From Zizania palustris (lineage: Eukaryota; Streptophyta; Magnoliopsida; Poales; Poaceae), in NCBI GenBank assembly GCA_019279435.1, contig JAAALK010000288.1, positions 75,415,499-75,479,498 on the forward strand: 64,000 nucleotides of DNA. Direction: 5' to 3'. The stretch's first letter is position 1; each line of letters begins with the position of its first letter. Made by a program: the position numbers and the translations under genes. Below the pieces are notes generated by a model. The model had not been told where the DNA came from, searched no databases, and saw only the letters and a list, made by a program, of their open reading frames with translations. Of this stretch, positions 10,366-21,320 are shown piece by piece.

Positions 10366-11158
10366 TCAAAGTATCCTAAAAAGGATACACAACTCCCAAA
10401 TCCCCTCGCAAACGCTCAAAGTAGACTGATCTAGGGGTTTGTTAAAAATGTCAGCCAACTGCTGATGGGTATCAACATGAATAATATCAATGACCCCTTT
10501 CTCATATTGATCCCTCAGAAACTGAAAGCGCACATCAATGTGTTTGGTTTTTGAATGCAGACATGGGTTTTTCCCTACACTAATTGCACTAGTGCTATCA
10601 CAAAACAAAGGAACTCTAGCAAGGAAGACCAACCCAAAATCCCGCAAAGTAGAAATCATCCAAACCAACTGTGAGCAGCAGCTAGCAGCTGCTACATACT
10701 CAGCCTCAGTAGTAGAAAGTGCAACTCCATATTGTTTTCGAGAAGACCATGAAACAAGTGAAGAACTAAGAAGCTAGCAAGTACCGGAAGTCGACTTGCG
10801 ATCCAGCCGGCACCCACCAAAATCAGCGTCCGAAAAAACCAGCTAAATCAAGAGACGATGATGCATAATAGTAAAGACCTAAATCAGGAGCATAAGTAAG
10901 ATACGTGAAAATATGCTTCATAGCCTGCCGGTGAGATGCGCATGGCGAAGACTGAAAACGCGCGCATACACCCACAGCAAACTGAATGTCCGGCCTCGTC
11001 GCAGTCAAGTATAGTAGCGAACCGATCATCCCTCGATACTCTCTCTCATTTACCTTGACGCCATTCTCGTCCTTGTCCAGACCTCCAGATGTACCCATTG
11101 GGGTCATCTGTGGCTTCAGCTCTCCACCAATATCAAATTTCTTTAGCATGTCCAGTGT
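10366..11158 (-). pseudogene. Copia-2 pol remnant (RT end and RNase H)
   Basis: Minus-strand translation gives, in order, the RT C-terminus [15 protein letters not shown] (about 11110-11150), the [21 protein letters not shown] region (about 10980-11045), and RNase H with [15 protein letters not shown] and [15 protein letters not shown], ending QLADIF near 10450. Stops and a frameshift near 10820 break it. RNase H would remove the RNA strand during reverse transcription. The 5' boundary is the Tat-H LTR. The same coding segment is present in Copia-3 in the opposite orientation, so the two fragments come from two copies. Confidence 0.88.
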
Positions 11159-11357
11159 TGTTGATAGCAAAAAATGGCATTAATGGCTAGATTATCAAAA
11201 TATCGATTTTTGGTGATTTGGGCCGAAAATACACATGTCCAGGATCTGTCCGAAGCCCTACAGGGCCGAAGCCCATCAAGCTATGGGCTCTGAAAGCCTC
11301 CAGCCAGCCCATGGGCTTCGGCCAGGAAGCCTTCGGAGGCCCACGCTGTTGAAGCTT

Positions 11358-11522
11358 CGGAAGCCAACGCTATCGAAGCTTCAGCCCAAGAGCAAGCCTC
11401 GACGGGCCTGGACGAAGCCCATGCTGTCGAAGCTTCGGCCCAAGGAGAAAGCCTCAACGAGCCTGGCCGAAGCCCACGCTGCCGAAGCTTCGGCCCAAGG
11501 AGCAGGCCTCGGCGGGCCTAGC
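11358..11522 (+). repeat. 55-bp tandem repeat in the Tat-H LTR (3 units)
   Basis: Three consecutive 55-bp units (11358-11412, 11413-11467, 11468-11522) share CGAAGCCCA and CGAAGCTTCGGCCCAAG, and a partial fourth follows. The Tat-D LTR has only one such unit (about 42490-42550), so the array is a local expansion upstream of the TATA box. Confidence 0.8.
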
Positions 11523-11695
11523 CGAAGCCCACCTCGGCAGAGATAGAGTTGGACACGTTTCCAGCTCAATCTTTATCTCTATCCGGCCGGATTAATAGTA
11601 GATTAGATTAGAGTTAACCCTCTATAAATAGAGAGGCCTGGCCGGCGTGGAGGACCCCCCCAACACAAACCAAACCAAAGCCATGCTTTGATCTT

Positions 11696-12189
11696 TGTTG
11701 GGGGAAAATATTTCATCCTCAGAGCCATTGTTGCAACAAGACAGAGGCGGGATATTTAATCAAAGGCTTTGATGTCTAACTTCGAGAGCGCTTTGAATAG
11801 GATTCGAAGCATGAAGACGAACGCTAGTTCGAAGTATATCTTCGAACGTAGACTCTTCAGAGAGTCTTTTTGCCAGCTAGGATGAAAGACTTATCTTCTT
11901 TCTCATTAGATTAGTCTTTTACCATTTTAGCCCTATTAGGGGCATCGAATAGCTTCCACTATGTCGGTTGAAATAGAGGGGTAAAAGGGTCTTTTCCTTG
12001 ATGTTTGGGCCTATAAATACCCCCCGTTTTACCCTGTAATGGGGACCGAATACAAGTTATTCAATATACATCTTCGAACTGTTTTGAGCTATTATCCTTT
12101 CGGAGGCTCGAAATAGTTTACTTCGCAAACACTTCGTTTGTTAGTTTCTAACTTTCAGAAACCTGTTAGCGTAATCTTTTACGCCAACA
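11696..12189 (+). mobile_element. Solo LTR of the Tat-A family inside the Tat-H LTR
   Basis: It starts TGTTGGGGGAAAATA and ends ACGCCAACA, length 494 bp, and is related to the LTR at 1646-2160 in the opposite orientation. It is flanked by ATCTT (11691-11695) and ATCGT (12190-12194), a 4-of-5 match that fits a target duplication with one later change. The Tat-D LTR is uninterrupted at the same place. No internal sequence is present, so it arose by LTR-LTR recombination after insertion. Confidence 0.88.
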
Positions 12190-13069
12190 ATCGTACCTTT
12201 ACTTTTCTGTACCTCTTCGTGGGTTTGCCTGGAAGCCCTCCGTCCGCCACTACGGAACAGTGGTAAGCCTTGGTACTTCACCCATGAAGTCCCCGTTAAT
12301 CTATGTAATAGATTGCTATCGCCTTGTTACCTCGCCTGTGAAGTATCCACTAATCTGTGTAATAGATTGCTACCTTCGCCACCCGTGCAACACCTCGCAA
12401 ATTTGGTCCTAAGGCCGAATTGGTACTTCGCATCATCCCTGTTGCAGGTTCGCATGTTTGGAGCCCCTTCGCCGGAGGTGTTCGGAGTTGAGAGATCGGT
12501 TCCGAAGGTCCCCAGGACACCCTTCGACAGGATCTCAGGCTTCGACAACAGGCTTCGCCGGTATACTTCGTCATGACAGGTTTTGCCATGACTACGCTCT
12601 GCACTAGATGAAGTTGCACCCACGTGTGGCCTTCACGTCACTACTCTGTAATTCGCTGCATCGGAGATCGCACGCCGAATCCCGCTGTTCGGAGGTGATC
12701 ACCGCATTCAGATCCGTTCGAAGTCTATCTTCGGCTGGATCAGTCCGAATGCCGAAGCACCCTTCGGCAAAGCACTTCGCACTAGATGCCGAAGGTACCC
12801 TTCGGCGCACCCTTCGCATCATACTTCGAACAAGGAGGGCTCCAACTGGTTTGCTGATTTTAACCCGTTTAATCTATTTCTTTCGGCTAATTGGATTATT
12901 TGTTGTAATCTAGTTGCCTGGCGACTCCACCCCCTTATCACTATTAAGGGTAGTCAGAACGCGGCATCGGTGCTACGTCATGCTTAGGCCCGTCCCTAAG
13001 TATCCGTGCACTTTTGGATCATCGGACTGACCCAAGTGCGGGGGCACGTTTCCGTGTCAACACACTTTT

Positions 13070-13087
13070 TGGCGACTCCGCTGGGGA
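13070..13087 (+). other. Primer binding site of Tat-H
   Basis: TGGCGACTCCGCTGGGGA begins 8 bp after the LTR end. This type of PBS is typical of Tat/Ogre elements and, from memory, is assigned to tRNA-Arg. Tat-D has the same site with one change (43632-43649). Confidence 0.7.
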
Positions 13088-13104
13088 CAAGCTACGCCAA
13101 CACG

Positions 13105-16100
13105 ATGAGTACGTCTACATCGGCCGCCGGTACATCTGCTTCGACTACTACGTCTACACCACCGATGGACACAATAGGAGGCGCAGAAGACCGAGAAGAG
13201 ATCGAGGAAAGGCTAAAGGCGCTCCAAGACATGATGCTTGGAGGCTACATCAAGACACGCGCAGGCTTCGTCAAGCGTGACATCGTCACCCCCGACCCCG
13301 CTCAGGTCCAGGTAACACCAGTATTGCCTCGTTTATCTTCTTTAGAAATCGAGCAAAAAATAGCTGCATCAGTAGATCAGGCCGTTAGCGCTTCACTTGC
13401 CAACCGTTTAGATTCGGCAGTCAGCTCCCAAGTAGAGGCGACTCTTAGAAGGTTCAGCTTCACTGAGGTCATACCCCTGGTTCCTATAGCTAGTGCACCT
13501 CCGACAACATGTCTCCGGCCTCATCACTTATGGCCGAGAACAATCATTATACATATGGTCAAACTAATACTGCATACCACACAACACCTGCGCCAATACC
13601 CGCGCTGCCCGCACCACACACGCAGGCGCCCGGACACAAGCACGTTATACAAATAGCGCGTAGGGAAGAAGCACTTGGCCGACACGCCGATATCCCACCG
13701 CGTGTCGCGCCCCCACATGAGAGACACATGCAAACAAACTACCAAGATGATTTAGATGAGCGGGTCCGCGCACTGTTTAGGGAGTGTGCCGGCTTCATGC
13801 CCAAGGGACGGATTAGGGTTTACCGCAAACCATACCCCGATCATCTTGATACAGTACCCTACCCCCGCGACTATAGGATCCCCGAGTTCACTAAATTCGA
13901 TGGCGAGGGTAGTAGGACCACACTATAACATGTTAGTCAATTTTTGGCGCAGTGTGGAGAGGTTAGCAGGATAGATGCCCTCAAGGTTAGACTATTTTCT
14001 CTCTCGCTATCCGGCACAGCTTTCACTTGGTTTTCGGCACTCCCGCCGAACTCCATCCACGCGTGGGACGATTTAGAGCGGAAATTCCATGATTATTTCT
14101 ACACGGGTGAAACAGAACTTAGGCTTTCGCATTTGACATCGGTTAATCAAAAATCTAGTGAGAGCACCTCTGAGTATATCAAGCGTTTCAGGGATACTAG
14201 AAATCGGTGCTTTAGTCTTAATATTTCAGAAAGGGACTTGGCGGAATTAGCTTTTAACGGGTTGCGTTCTGAACTTAAAGAAAGGTTAGATAACCAGAAC
14301 TTTTTAGAAGTTAGCCAAGTCCAACAGCAGGCTCGGGTCCAAGAAGGCCGAGCCAAAGATAAGAAATTCATTAAGACGTTTAGCAAGCCTAGGGCCGAAA
14401 TCCACATCATGGAATGCTCTGATGAGGAGGAGTCAGAGGAGGAGGATTCAGCCGACATGTACGCGGACGAATGGGTTACCAACACTAAAAACAAACATGT
14501 CACTTGCTCCGAACTACGACCATCCCCCACAAAGAATAGACTTAATGAGGTCAAGTACTAGTTCGATGTGACTAAATGTGATAAAATATTTGATTTCCTC
14601 TTAAAGAGTCAGCTTCTCAGGTTGCCTAAAGTTCAAGTTATCCCACCTGCCGATGAGTTAAAGAAGCATCCATACTGTAAGTGGCATGATTCACATTCTC
14701 ATAATACTAATGATTGCAATGTTTTTCGACGGCAGATACAATCGGCCATAGAAGAAGGACGATTGAAGATAGACCATGATCCAAAAATGAAGCTGGATAA
14801 AGATCCTTTTCCAGTCAACACCATCGACCTCGGCGAGAAGAAGGTGTTGATTCGGCCAGAACAGGTCGAGTCTACTAAAGGAAAAGATGTGATTGTTGGA
14901 GAACCGCGTACTCGCACACTCGTGCCAAAGAACCCCGAGGTAGGAGTGTGGAAACAGAACATCAATACCCCTTCGACTAAGGCTCACAAGAGGCCGAAGG
15001 TGACATATAACATGCTGTTGAACAAACATCAGAAGAGAGCCAAAGAAGTAGGCCCGCGCTCTCAGCTAAAGCAGCCGAAGGGGCCAAGAACTTCAAAGGG
15101 TGCCTTCGGACCGAAGGTTGCGAACCCTCCACACGAAGGCTTCGGGCCGAGGTATCCTGGTGCTCCGCACAGTGGTTCTGAGCCACAATGGCCGAACCCC
15201 CCGTGCAACGACTTCAAACCCCAATGGTCGGGTTCTCCGCATGACAACTTCGAACCCTAGTGGTTGGGTCCCCCATGTGATAGCTTCGGCCCCCAATGGC
15301 CGAACCCCGCACCATGGTGGACTTCTTCGATGGGAGGCTTCGACCCGCACTGGCCGAACATACCTCTGGCCTAGCGGGATCCTTCGCTTGTGTGGTCGGA
15401 GACACCTTCGACTTGGCCAAACCCCCCTCCGGGTGATGGATTTGGCTCGCAATGGCCAAGGCCACTTGAGCTGTCGATGCCTCCGCCATATGACTGGGCG
15501 GGGACCCCGTGGGCCCCGTACATACCCAGGTCAGGGTACCCTCCGCAGACTAACCCTATGCCTTGTTTTCCTTCGGGGTATTATGGATGGCAGGGGCAAA
15601 CAGACGCAGCGGAGGGGGGCATCGTCCACAGACTGTCTGTGGAACCTACGAATTGGACCCTGCAGAGCGAAGCCGAAGGGTGCGAGCATGCGGAGGCCGA
15701 AGTCAGGGAGTCTGAAGCCATAACTATCAAAGTTGGGTCTCAGGAAGTCCCAATCCCAAAGACTTTGTCGCCGAAGGCTAACAGAGGTAAGCCGCATGCT
15801 TCGGCCGGGCTTCATGCCAAAGCTTGGTTTGATCGGCCGAACGAGGTCGATCCGTTCGACGGGGTTCGCAATGAAGCCCCCTTCGAACACAGGGCGCCCG
15901 AGGCCGAAGGGCACACTTCAGCCAGAATTAACAGGGGTTAAACAGTAGCTCCAGGCACCAAGCCAAAGCCGTCTTGGGCTCCTCCGAGCATGTCCAAATC
16001 GCAGAAGAGACGCCTACAAAGGCTGCGGGCACATGAGATGCGCGAGAAGGTAGCTGAGGCCGAGCGCGATGCTATCTTCGAAGAGATCCACCCTCGGCCA

Positions 16101-16612
16101 GCCACAAAGTAGGTATGGAGAGAGAAGCCGGTTGAGATAACCAACCTGGCTCCCAGTCCAAGCGACGACGAGGACGACATGCTTGACGATGATTACTCGC
16201 CCATCTTTGAGGGGCCCGCACCTCAGGCGATGGACATCAACATCGTCACATTACCCACCGAGTTTGCACCACCACGGGACGAGGCTGAGGTCGCTCAATT
16301 AAACCTCGGTCCGCACAACGACATCTTCGAGAAGCCCGAGGGCTCGGCCCGCCATCTAAAACCCCTCTATGTCAGGGATCACATCGATGGGAAGCCGATT
16401 TCCCGGATGCTCATCGACGGCGGTGCCACTGTTAACCTAATGCCTTATTCAATGTTGAAGAAACTTGGCAGGGACGAAGATGACCTGAAGAAGACTAACT
16501 TGATTCTCAACGGCTTCAACGGCGAGAGCTCCGAGGCCAAGGGAGTACTCTCTATGGATTTGACGGTGGGCAACAAGACGTTGCCAATAGTGTTCTTCGT
16601 CGTCGACGTGTA
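13105..16612 (+). pseudogene. Tat-H gag-protease polyprotein, broken
   Basis: ATG 13105 (MSTSTSAAGTSAS) opens a gag frame, with one frameshift near 13500. After that, all recognisable parts share a single frame to 16612. The order is: a coiled N-terminal part; the Retrotrans_gag domain (IPEFTKFDGEG about 13880, DALKVRLFSLSLSGTAFTWF about 13975-14035, YIKRFRDTRNRCFSLNISERDL about 14180-14240); the Tat-type Cys/His motif CKWHDSHSHNTNDCNVFRRQ (about 14678-14735); Pro/Trp repeats (15099-15314); an acidic stretch; and protease with the active site LIDGGATVNLMPYS (about 16410-16450). Stops are at 13926, 14559, 15258, about 15373, 15939 and 16110; the last two are shared with Tat-D. It is cut at 16612 by Copia-3. 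It would make the capsid and the processing enzyme of the element. Confidence 0.88.
15099..15314 (+). repeat. 36-bp tandem repeat coding Pro/Trp 12-mers (Tat-H)
   Basis: Six in-frame 12-codon units follow the pattern x-x-F-x-P-Q-W-P-x-P-P-(H/C), starting at 15099, 15135, 15171, 15207, 15243 and 15279. They lie in the linker between the gag Cys/His motif and protease. Tat-D has four recognisable units at 57107-57250, so the repeat is a family trait with variable copy number. Confidence 0.85.
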
Positions 16613-17915
16613 TTGACTTTGAAGAGACTTTCGCCCCTGTTGCCCGTCTTGAGTCCATTCGCATTCTCTTAGCTTTTGTCGCTTCGAAGGGTTTTAAGCT
16701 TTTTCAAATGGATGTCAAGAGCGCTTTTCTGAACGGGTACATAGAGGAGGAGGTTTATGTTAGGAAGCCCCCTGGTTTTGAGAACCCTAAGTTTCCTTGA
16801 CATGTTTTTAAGCTGCAGAAAGCTTTATACGGTATGAAGCAAGCCCCTAGGGCTTGGTATGATCGGTTAAAGCAGTTTTTGCTGGGGAAGGGCTTTGTGA
16901 TGGGCTCTATGGATAAAACTCTTTTCTTGCTCAGAGATGCATCAGATTTCTTGGTTGCTCAGATTTACGTGGACGATATCATTTTTGGTGGTACTACTGA
17001 TGCTCTTGTGTCCAAGTTTTCTGAGCAGATGCACAACGAGTTTGAGATGAGCCTCATGGGTGAGCTCAAGTACTTCTTAGGGCTCTAGATCAAGCAGACC
17101 AAGGACGACACCTTCATCCACCAGGGTAAGTACACTCGGGACATGTTGAAGAAATTTGACTTTGGTGGAGAGTTGAAGCCTCAGATGACCCCAATGGGCA
17201 CATCTGGGGGCCTGGACAAGGACGAGAGCGGCGCCAAGGTCAACGAGAGAGAGTTTTGAGGGATGATCGGTTCGCTGTTATACTTGACGGCGACGAGGCC
17301 AGACATATAGTTCGCCGTTGGGCTATGCGCGCGCTTCCAGTCTTCACCACACGCGTCTCATCGGCAGGCTGTCAAGCGCATTTTCATGTATCTTACCTAT
17401 GCACCCGATCTTGGTCTTTATTACTCAGCATCATCATCTCTTGATTTATCTGGCTTTTCGGATGCTGACTTTGGTGGGTGCCGGTTGGATCGCAAGTCGA
17501 CTTACGGTACTTGCCACTTTCTTGGTTCGTCTCTTGTTTCTTGGTCTTCTCAAAAATAGTCTGGAGTTGCACTTTCAACCACTGAGGCTAAGTATGTAGC
17601 TGCTGCTAGCTGCTGCTCACAGTTGTTTTGGATGATTTCCACATTATGAGATTTTGGGTTGTTCTTTCCTACCAGAGTTCCTCTGTTTTGCGACAGCACC
17701 AGTGCTATTAGTGTAGGGAAAAACCCTTGTCTCCATTCAAAAACCAAACACATTGATGTGCGCTTTCACTTTCTGTGGGGTCAATATGAGAAAGGTGTCA
17801 TTGACCTTGTTCATGTTGATACCCATCATCAGTTAGCTGACATTTTCACCAAACCCTAGATCAGTCTACTTTTGAGCGTTTACGAGGGGATTTGGGTGTT
17901 GTGTATCCTTTTTAG
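16613..17915 (+). pseudogene. Copia-3 pol remnant (RT and RNase H)
   Basis: A single frame reads RT from [20 protein letters not shown] (16613) through [38 protein letters not shown] and the catalytic YVDDIIFGG (about 16967-16993), then the connection domain [16 protein letters not shown] and RNase H ([38 protein letters not shown]). It ends LADIFTKP and a stop at 17913-17915. At least seven in-frame stops occur, mostly where CAG or CGA is expected (for example 16798, 17086 and 17257). TTEAKY has Lys where TTEAEY, with the catalytic Glu, is usual. It is inactive. The N-terminal part of pol is missing at the Tat-H junction. Confidence 0.9.
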
Positions 17916-19302
17916 GATATTTTGAGTCAGTTTTATTTCTTCTTTACTCTTTTCTTGAGTCTTTTTGTGTGTGTTCATATCATACATACTCACATATCAC
18001 ACTTTTGAGCCTGCTTCTGTTATATGATTGAACGGCTTTACATAATCTAGCTAGTACATGTTTTTGATTACTTGTCGATGATCATGCTTTGTTTCAGTTC
18101 ACTTGATATGTCTGATATCTATCATATGCATGGCTTTTATGCTTTTAAATTGGAAAATGATCACCATTGCTTCTGGTAACTAGCATGTGTAGGCTGAGTG
18201 CTTTTGCTATCTGTTACATGCCTTGTAGCTCGTTCATCACTTAGATGCAGATATGTAACTTGGACATCTTTATGTTTTAAACATGGAAATGTGCTATAAA
18301 AATGATGAAAAATCAGAAAAATGAAAATTCCATGCTTTTTATGCATAATTTGAATAGATCCAAGTGGGTTTGCTTTGTCGCATTGCATTGTTCTGGACTG
18401 CTTACCATAGCACTTTGGTATGAACTAGGACAATGTAGTGTATGCCAAGACCAATGTCTTAAGCTTCTGATGGTCCAGTTCTGGCCTAGACTTGACTTGG
18501 TCGGTTAGCATAAGGTCTGACATGCAAATAACCCCTAGCAAAAATGAAAAGGGAAAAAGAAAAAGCCTGAAAATTAAAGAGATAACAAGTTTGCTGAAGC
18601 ACTTTGTTTTTGGACAATGCTTATCTTGGTAGATATCAGTTAGTTTTTGTATCTCATGATTTACCTTGCTTGTCAACTAGAAAATGTGGTGATGCTTTTG
18701 TTTGCAAAAATTGAAAAATGTGTTCTAATGACTTTCTTTAGATATCATCTGTTGCACTGAACATGCCATGTGTCTTAGACAGTATGTATTTTGCTATACC
18801 TGTTAGATGTTGTAATTGCAGTCAATCATATTTGAGAAGCATGCTTTTTTCACTCCACCTGCACCCCAGTTGCATTCATTGCATATTTTGAGGGGGAGTT
18901 GCATTTCAAGGGGAGTTTGTGTCTCTTTAGAGTGCATTTAGTCTCGCTTGATGAGTCCAGTTGTCAACAAGGGGGAGAAATTTTGGGAGAAGAGTTTAAG
19001 GGGGAGTTTTGGCTTTCTCTAGGAGTTGTTTCAGGGGGAGTTTTTGTTCCGTTTGTCCTTACTCTTTGGATATCCTTTTTGATAATTTTGAGATTGCACT
19101 CGTTTTGAGTTTTTACTTTTGGTTAACCATAATGACCACTCTTGTGCTTTTGTTCGGCTTTCGGTCATTAGGGTTAAACTTTTACTTTATTTTCTTCCTC
19201 TTTGTTTTCTTGTGTTTTGTTTTCATTGTTTCCACATGTGCTCGCAGGTACTAGAGAGCTGATGAAGAGAAGTGTTGACAATGCACTCATCAAGGGGGAG
19301 AT
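17916..19302 (+). other. Copia-3 3' noncoding region with repeated PPT-like motifs
   Basis: No coding sequence is supported here. Purine motifs GGGGGAG or GGGGAG occur near 18892, 18910, 18971, 19000, 19034 and 19293. The last, ATCAAGGGGGAGAT, abuts the LTR and is the PPT by position. The region is colinear with 47688-49023 of Copia-5 and 9000-10365 of Copia-2 in their own orientation. Confidence 0.75.
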
Positions 19303-21320
19303 TGAGGAGCCATGCTGAAGAGCGTGGGCCTCATGGCTCTAGATGTGATGAGTCATTGTCAACGGAGGTCAAAGAGGACTGAAGAAGAGAGAAGACCTGC
19401 TGTGTCTGGGCCGCTTGTGACTCAGGTACACGGGCAATGAGCGACTATCGGGCAGAGGGGCGGCGAAGTCGAGCTGGCCCAATCCAGGTACATGGGCTAG
19501 GAGCAGCAAAGGATCCACTGGGCTGTTGACCACTATTGACTAAGGTACACGGGCGGTGAGCGATTGCCGGGCTGAGAGAGCTGCGGAATCGGGCTGGCCC
19601 AATCTGGGTACCTGGTGCAAATTCGGTGGACGCTTTGTCAGTTTCGGCGCAAAACTGACGACCGCTGATCTTGAATCGGACTGTCCTGGAGCGAAGCCGT
19701 AGTCGCTACGAAAGCTCCGCTTCCGGATAAGTCATTTTTAAATAGGAGTTTACTATTTTGTACTTAGGCCCACAGTCAGTCAGTCGAGTCTGTAAAAATA
19801 TCCAAAGGGCAGTTTGGTCTTTTCCATTTTATTTCAGCGTCTGTAAAAACCCTAAGGGTCTTTTGGAATATTCCTAGGCTATTGGGCTGCCTATAAATAG
19901 GGCCCCAATCCCTAGGGTTAGGGTTACCCTTTCTGAAATTACATTTCTAATCAATGAGATTGGGTCACTTTTTAGTTTCTTCCTCCTGGTGCTTGTTCGT
20001 CACCACCGCCACTGTGTTCCTTCGTGCATGTGCCGAGAGATCGCGTAATCTGGTGTTTTGTTTCCCAACCATCGAGTTTCGCTGTGTTTTTATTGCATCG
20101 CTTTGCGTGCCTTTTTCTTCTGGTTGCGATTGCTACAAGTTTTGCTACAGCACTGTACTCCCATCTGTTTCTGCGAAGGGATCATCTTTCTATTAGAAAA
20201 TCGTTTTAGTTCTGGCAGCTAGTTTCTTTAAGTTTTCTTCTCTGTGTTCATAGACTGCAGGAGGTTCTCTGGTTGTTCATTGCATATGAGCTAGTTTGCA
20301 GAAGTAGCACTGTTGTGCAGTTTGCTGCTTTCTAGGCAAACTAGTACTAGTCTAGAGTTCTTGCATTAATCTATTGTCTCAGTTGCAATCCTGTTCGACT
20401 GGATATTATTTTCCTATGTGCCTAGGCCTGTGATGTGTTGCGGCATGCATGTAGTCTAGCCAAGCCTAGGCTCTAGCTTTTGGTTTTTGCGAGAAGCACG
20501 GTTCTTGCAGTAGGCCTATTTTTCCTTTGCGCAAAGATGTTGAGTACCTAGAGTAGCCAGCACAAGTTGCTTCGCAGGCTACGGTTTTTGCTGCAGCAGT
20601 GTTGTTTTCCTATTTGAAGCTAGCTTCGCTCCGCCTTACGAAGCTTTGCATCGGAGCCTGTCTCTAGTCTTTACCGCCTTCGGAGTTGCTTATACACTTC
20701 GCACGAGGTCCTTAACTGGAGCAGCACTTGTTGTTGTGTCAGGATTATTTGGTCTGTGCGAAGGTTCTTCGGAATCCAGGCTTCGGCAGTGCTTTTGTGA
20801 TTTTTCTGTGCAAGCTTCGCTACAGGCTTCGAACTCTTTTTGCTCCGCAAGCGAAGTATGTTACTAGGCTTCACACTGTTTTAAACATCAATTTCTGTTG
20901 TGCTTCGAAGCTTGCGAAGTAGTACTCCGAATTTAGTACTTCAGCCAGTCAACTTCGTAGTACGTACTTCGACGGATCCTTTCGGAGATTCCCATTTCGA
21001 AGTGTGCTACTTCGATGTCTTGAACAGTAAGATTCCTCGTTTCACGTGCACTCATGATTAAATCTCTGTGATGATCTATTTTTTTGAAGCTTGATTAGTC
21101 ATGTTTTAAATGCTTTGTTAATCTGCCTTTAAGCACTGTGTAGGTGTTTCTTTGTCTAGGACACCGGACGTTTATAGGCTAGATACTTTTAGGCTTTGAT
21201 CTGTTTACTTTTCCCTGCTTAGTCTGTTGAGGTGCGTTGGGTGTTGGGAGCAGGCCATTGATTCGAAAGAATTTTTAGGCGCCCATTCACCCCCCTTTGG
21301 TCGCTACTTTCGGTCCTACA
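19303..21320 (+). repeat. 3' LTR of Copia-3
   Basis: It starts TGAGGAGCCATG and ends ACTTTCGGTCCTACA, length 2018 bp. A TATA box (TATAAATAG) is at 19892-19900. The downstream part (about 20560-21020) is dense in CTTCG words. It ends with the CATTCACCCCCCT segment common to the Sirevirus LTRs of this window. Confidence 0.92.

Larger units (their letters stand above)
7446..11158 (-). mobile_element. Copia-2: 3' half of a minus-strand Sirevirus
   Basis: It has a complete 3' LTR (7446-8999), a 3' noncoding region with repeated purine motifs, and the end of pol (RNase H and RT C-terminus). It is cut at 11158 by the LTR of Tat-H, inside the RT sequence [10 protein letters not shown]. The rest of RT, integrase, gag and the 5' LTR are absent. 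It entered Chr-T gag after CTCGC (7441-7445). The matching duplication is not found at the right end of the composite, where the flank is GGTTA. Confidence 0.88.
11159..13062 (+). repeat. 5' LTR of Tat-H, containing a solo LTR
   Basis: It starts TGTTGATAGCAAAAAATGG and ends CGTTTCCGTGTCAACA. Without the 494-bp solo LTR and one 5-bp target duplication it is about 1.4 kb, comparable to the 1305-bp LTR of Tat-D. A TATA box (TATAAATAG, 11623-11631) lies upstream of the solo LTR insertion. Long frames in this LTR reflect GAAG/CTTC-rich composition and are not supported as genes. Confidence 0.9.
11159..16612 (+). mobile_element. Tat-H: 5' half of a Tat-lineage Gypsy element
   Basis: The plus-strand element has a 5' LTR (11159-13062, enlarged by a solo LTR), a Tat-type PBS, gag, a Pro/Trp-rich linker and protease. 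It stops at 16612 within protease (after FFVVDV), where Copia-3 begins. RT, RNase H, integrase and the 3' LTR are missing. It inserted in Copia-2 after AGTGT (11154-11158). It is the same family as Tat-B and Tat-D, shown by LTR and protein similarity along the whole length. Confidence 0.9.
16613..21320 (+). mobile_element. Copia-3: 3' half of a plus-strand Sirevirus
   Basis: It starts inside RT at [14 protein letters not shown], joined directly to Tat-H protease, and runs through RNase H, a 3' noncoding region and a full 3' LTR (19303-21320). The outer flank is GGTTA in Chr-T RT. It overlaps Copia-2 in content but has the opposite orientation, so it is a separate copy. The junction GACGTG|TATTGAC shows at most one base of homology. 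Confidence 0.88.

Noticed and set aside
11235..11569. Frames on both strands in the Tat-H LTR with repetitive Lys/Pro/Ala content.
   Set aside because: They translate the 55-bp tandem repeat. No start context or homology is seen, and Tat-D lacks them.
7446..21320. A giant DNA transposon, because TGTAGGACCGAAAGTAGC and its reverse complement sit at the two ends.
   Set aside because: The inverted ends are the termini of two Copia 3' LTRs in opposite orientation. Each is followed by a Sirevirus 3' region and pol, and no 8- or 9-bp duplication or transposase is present.
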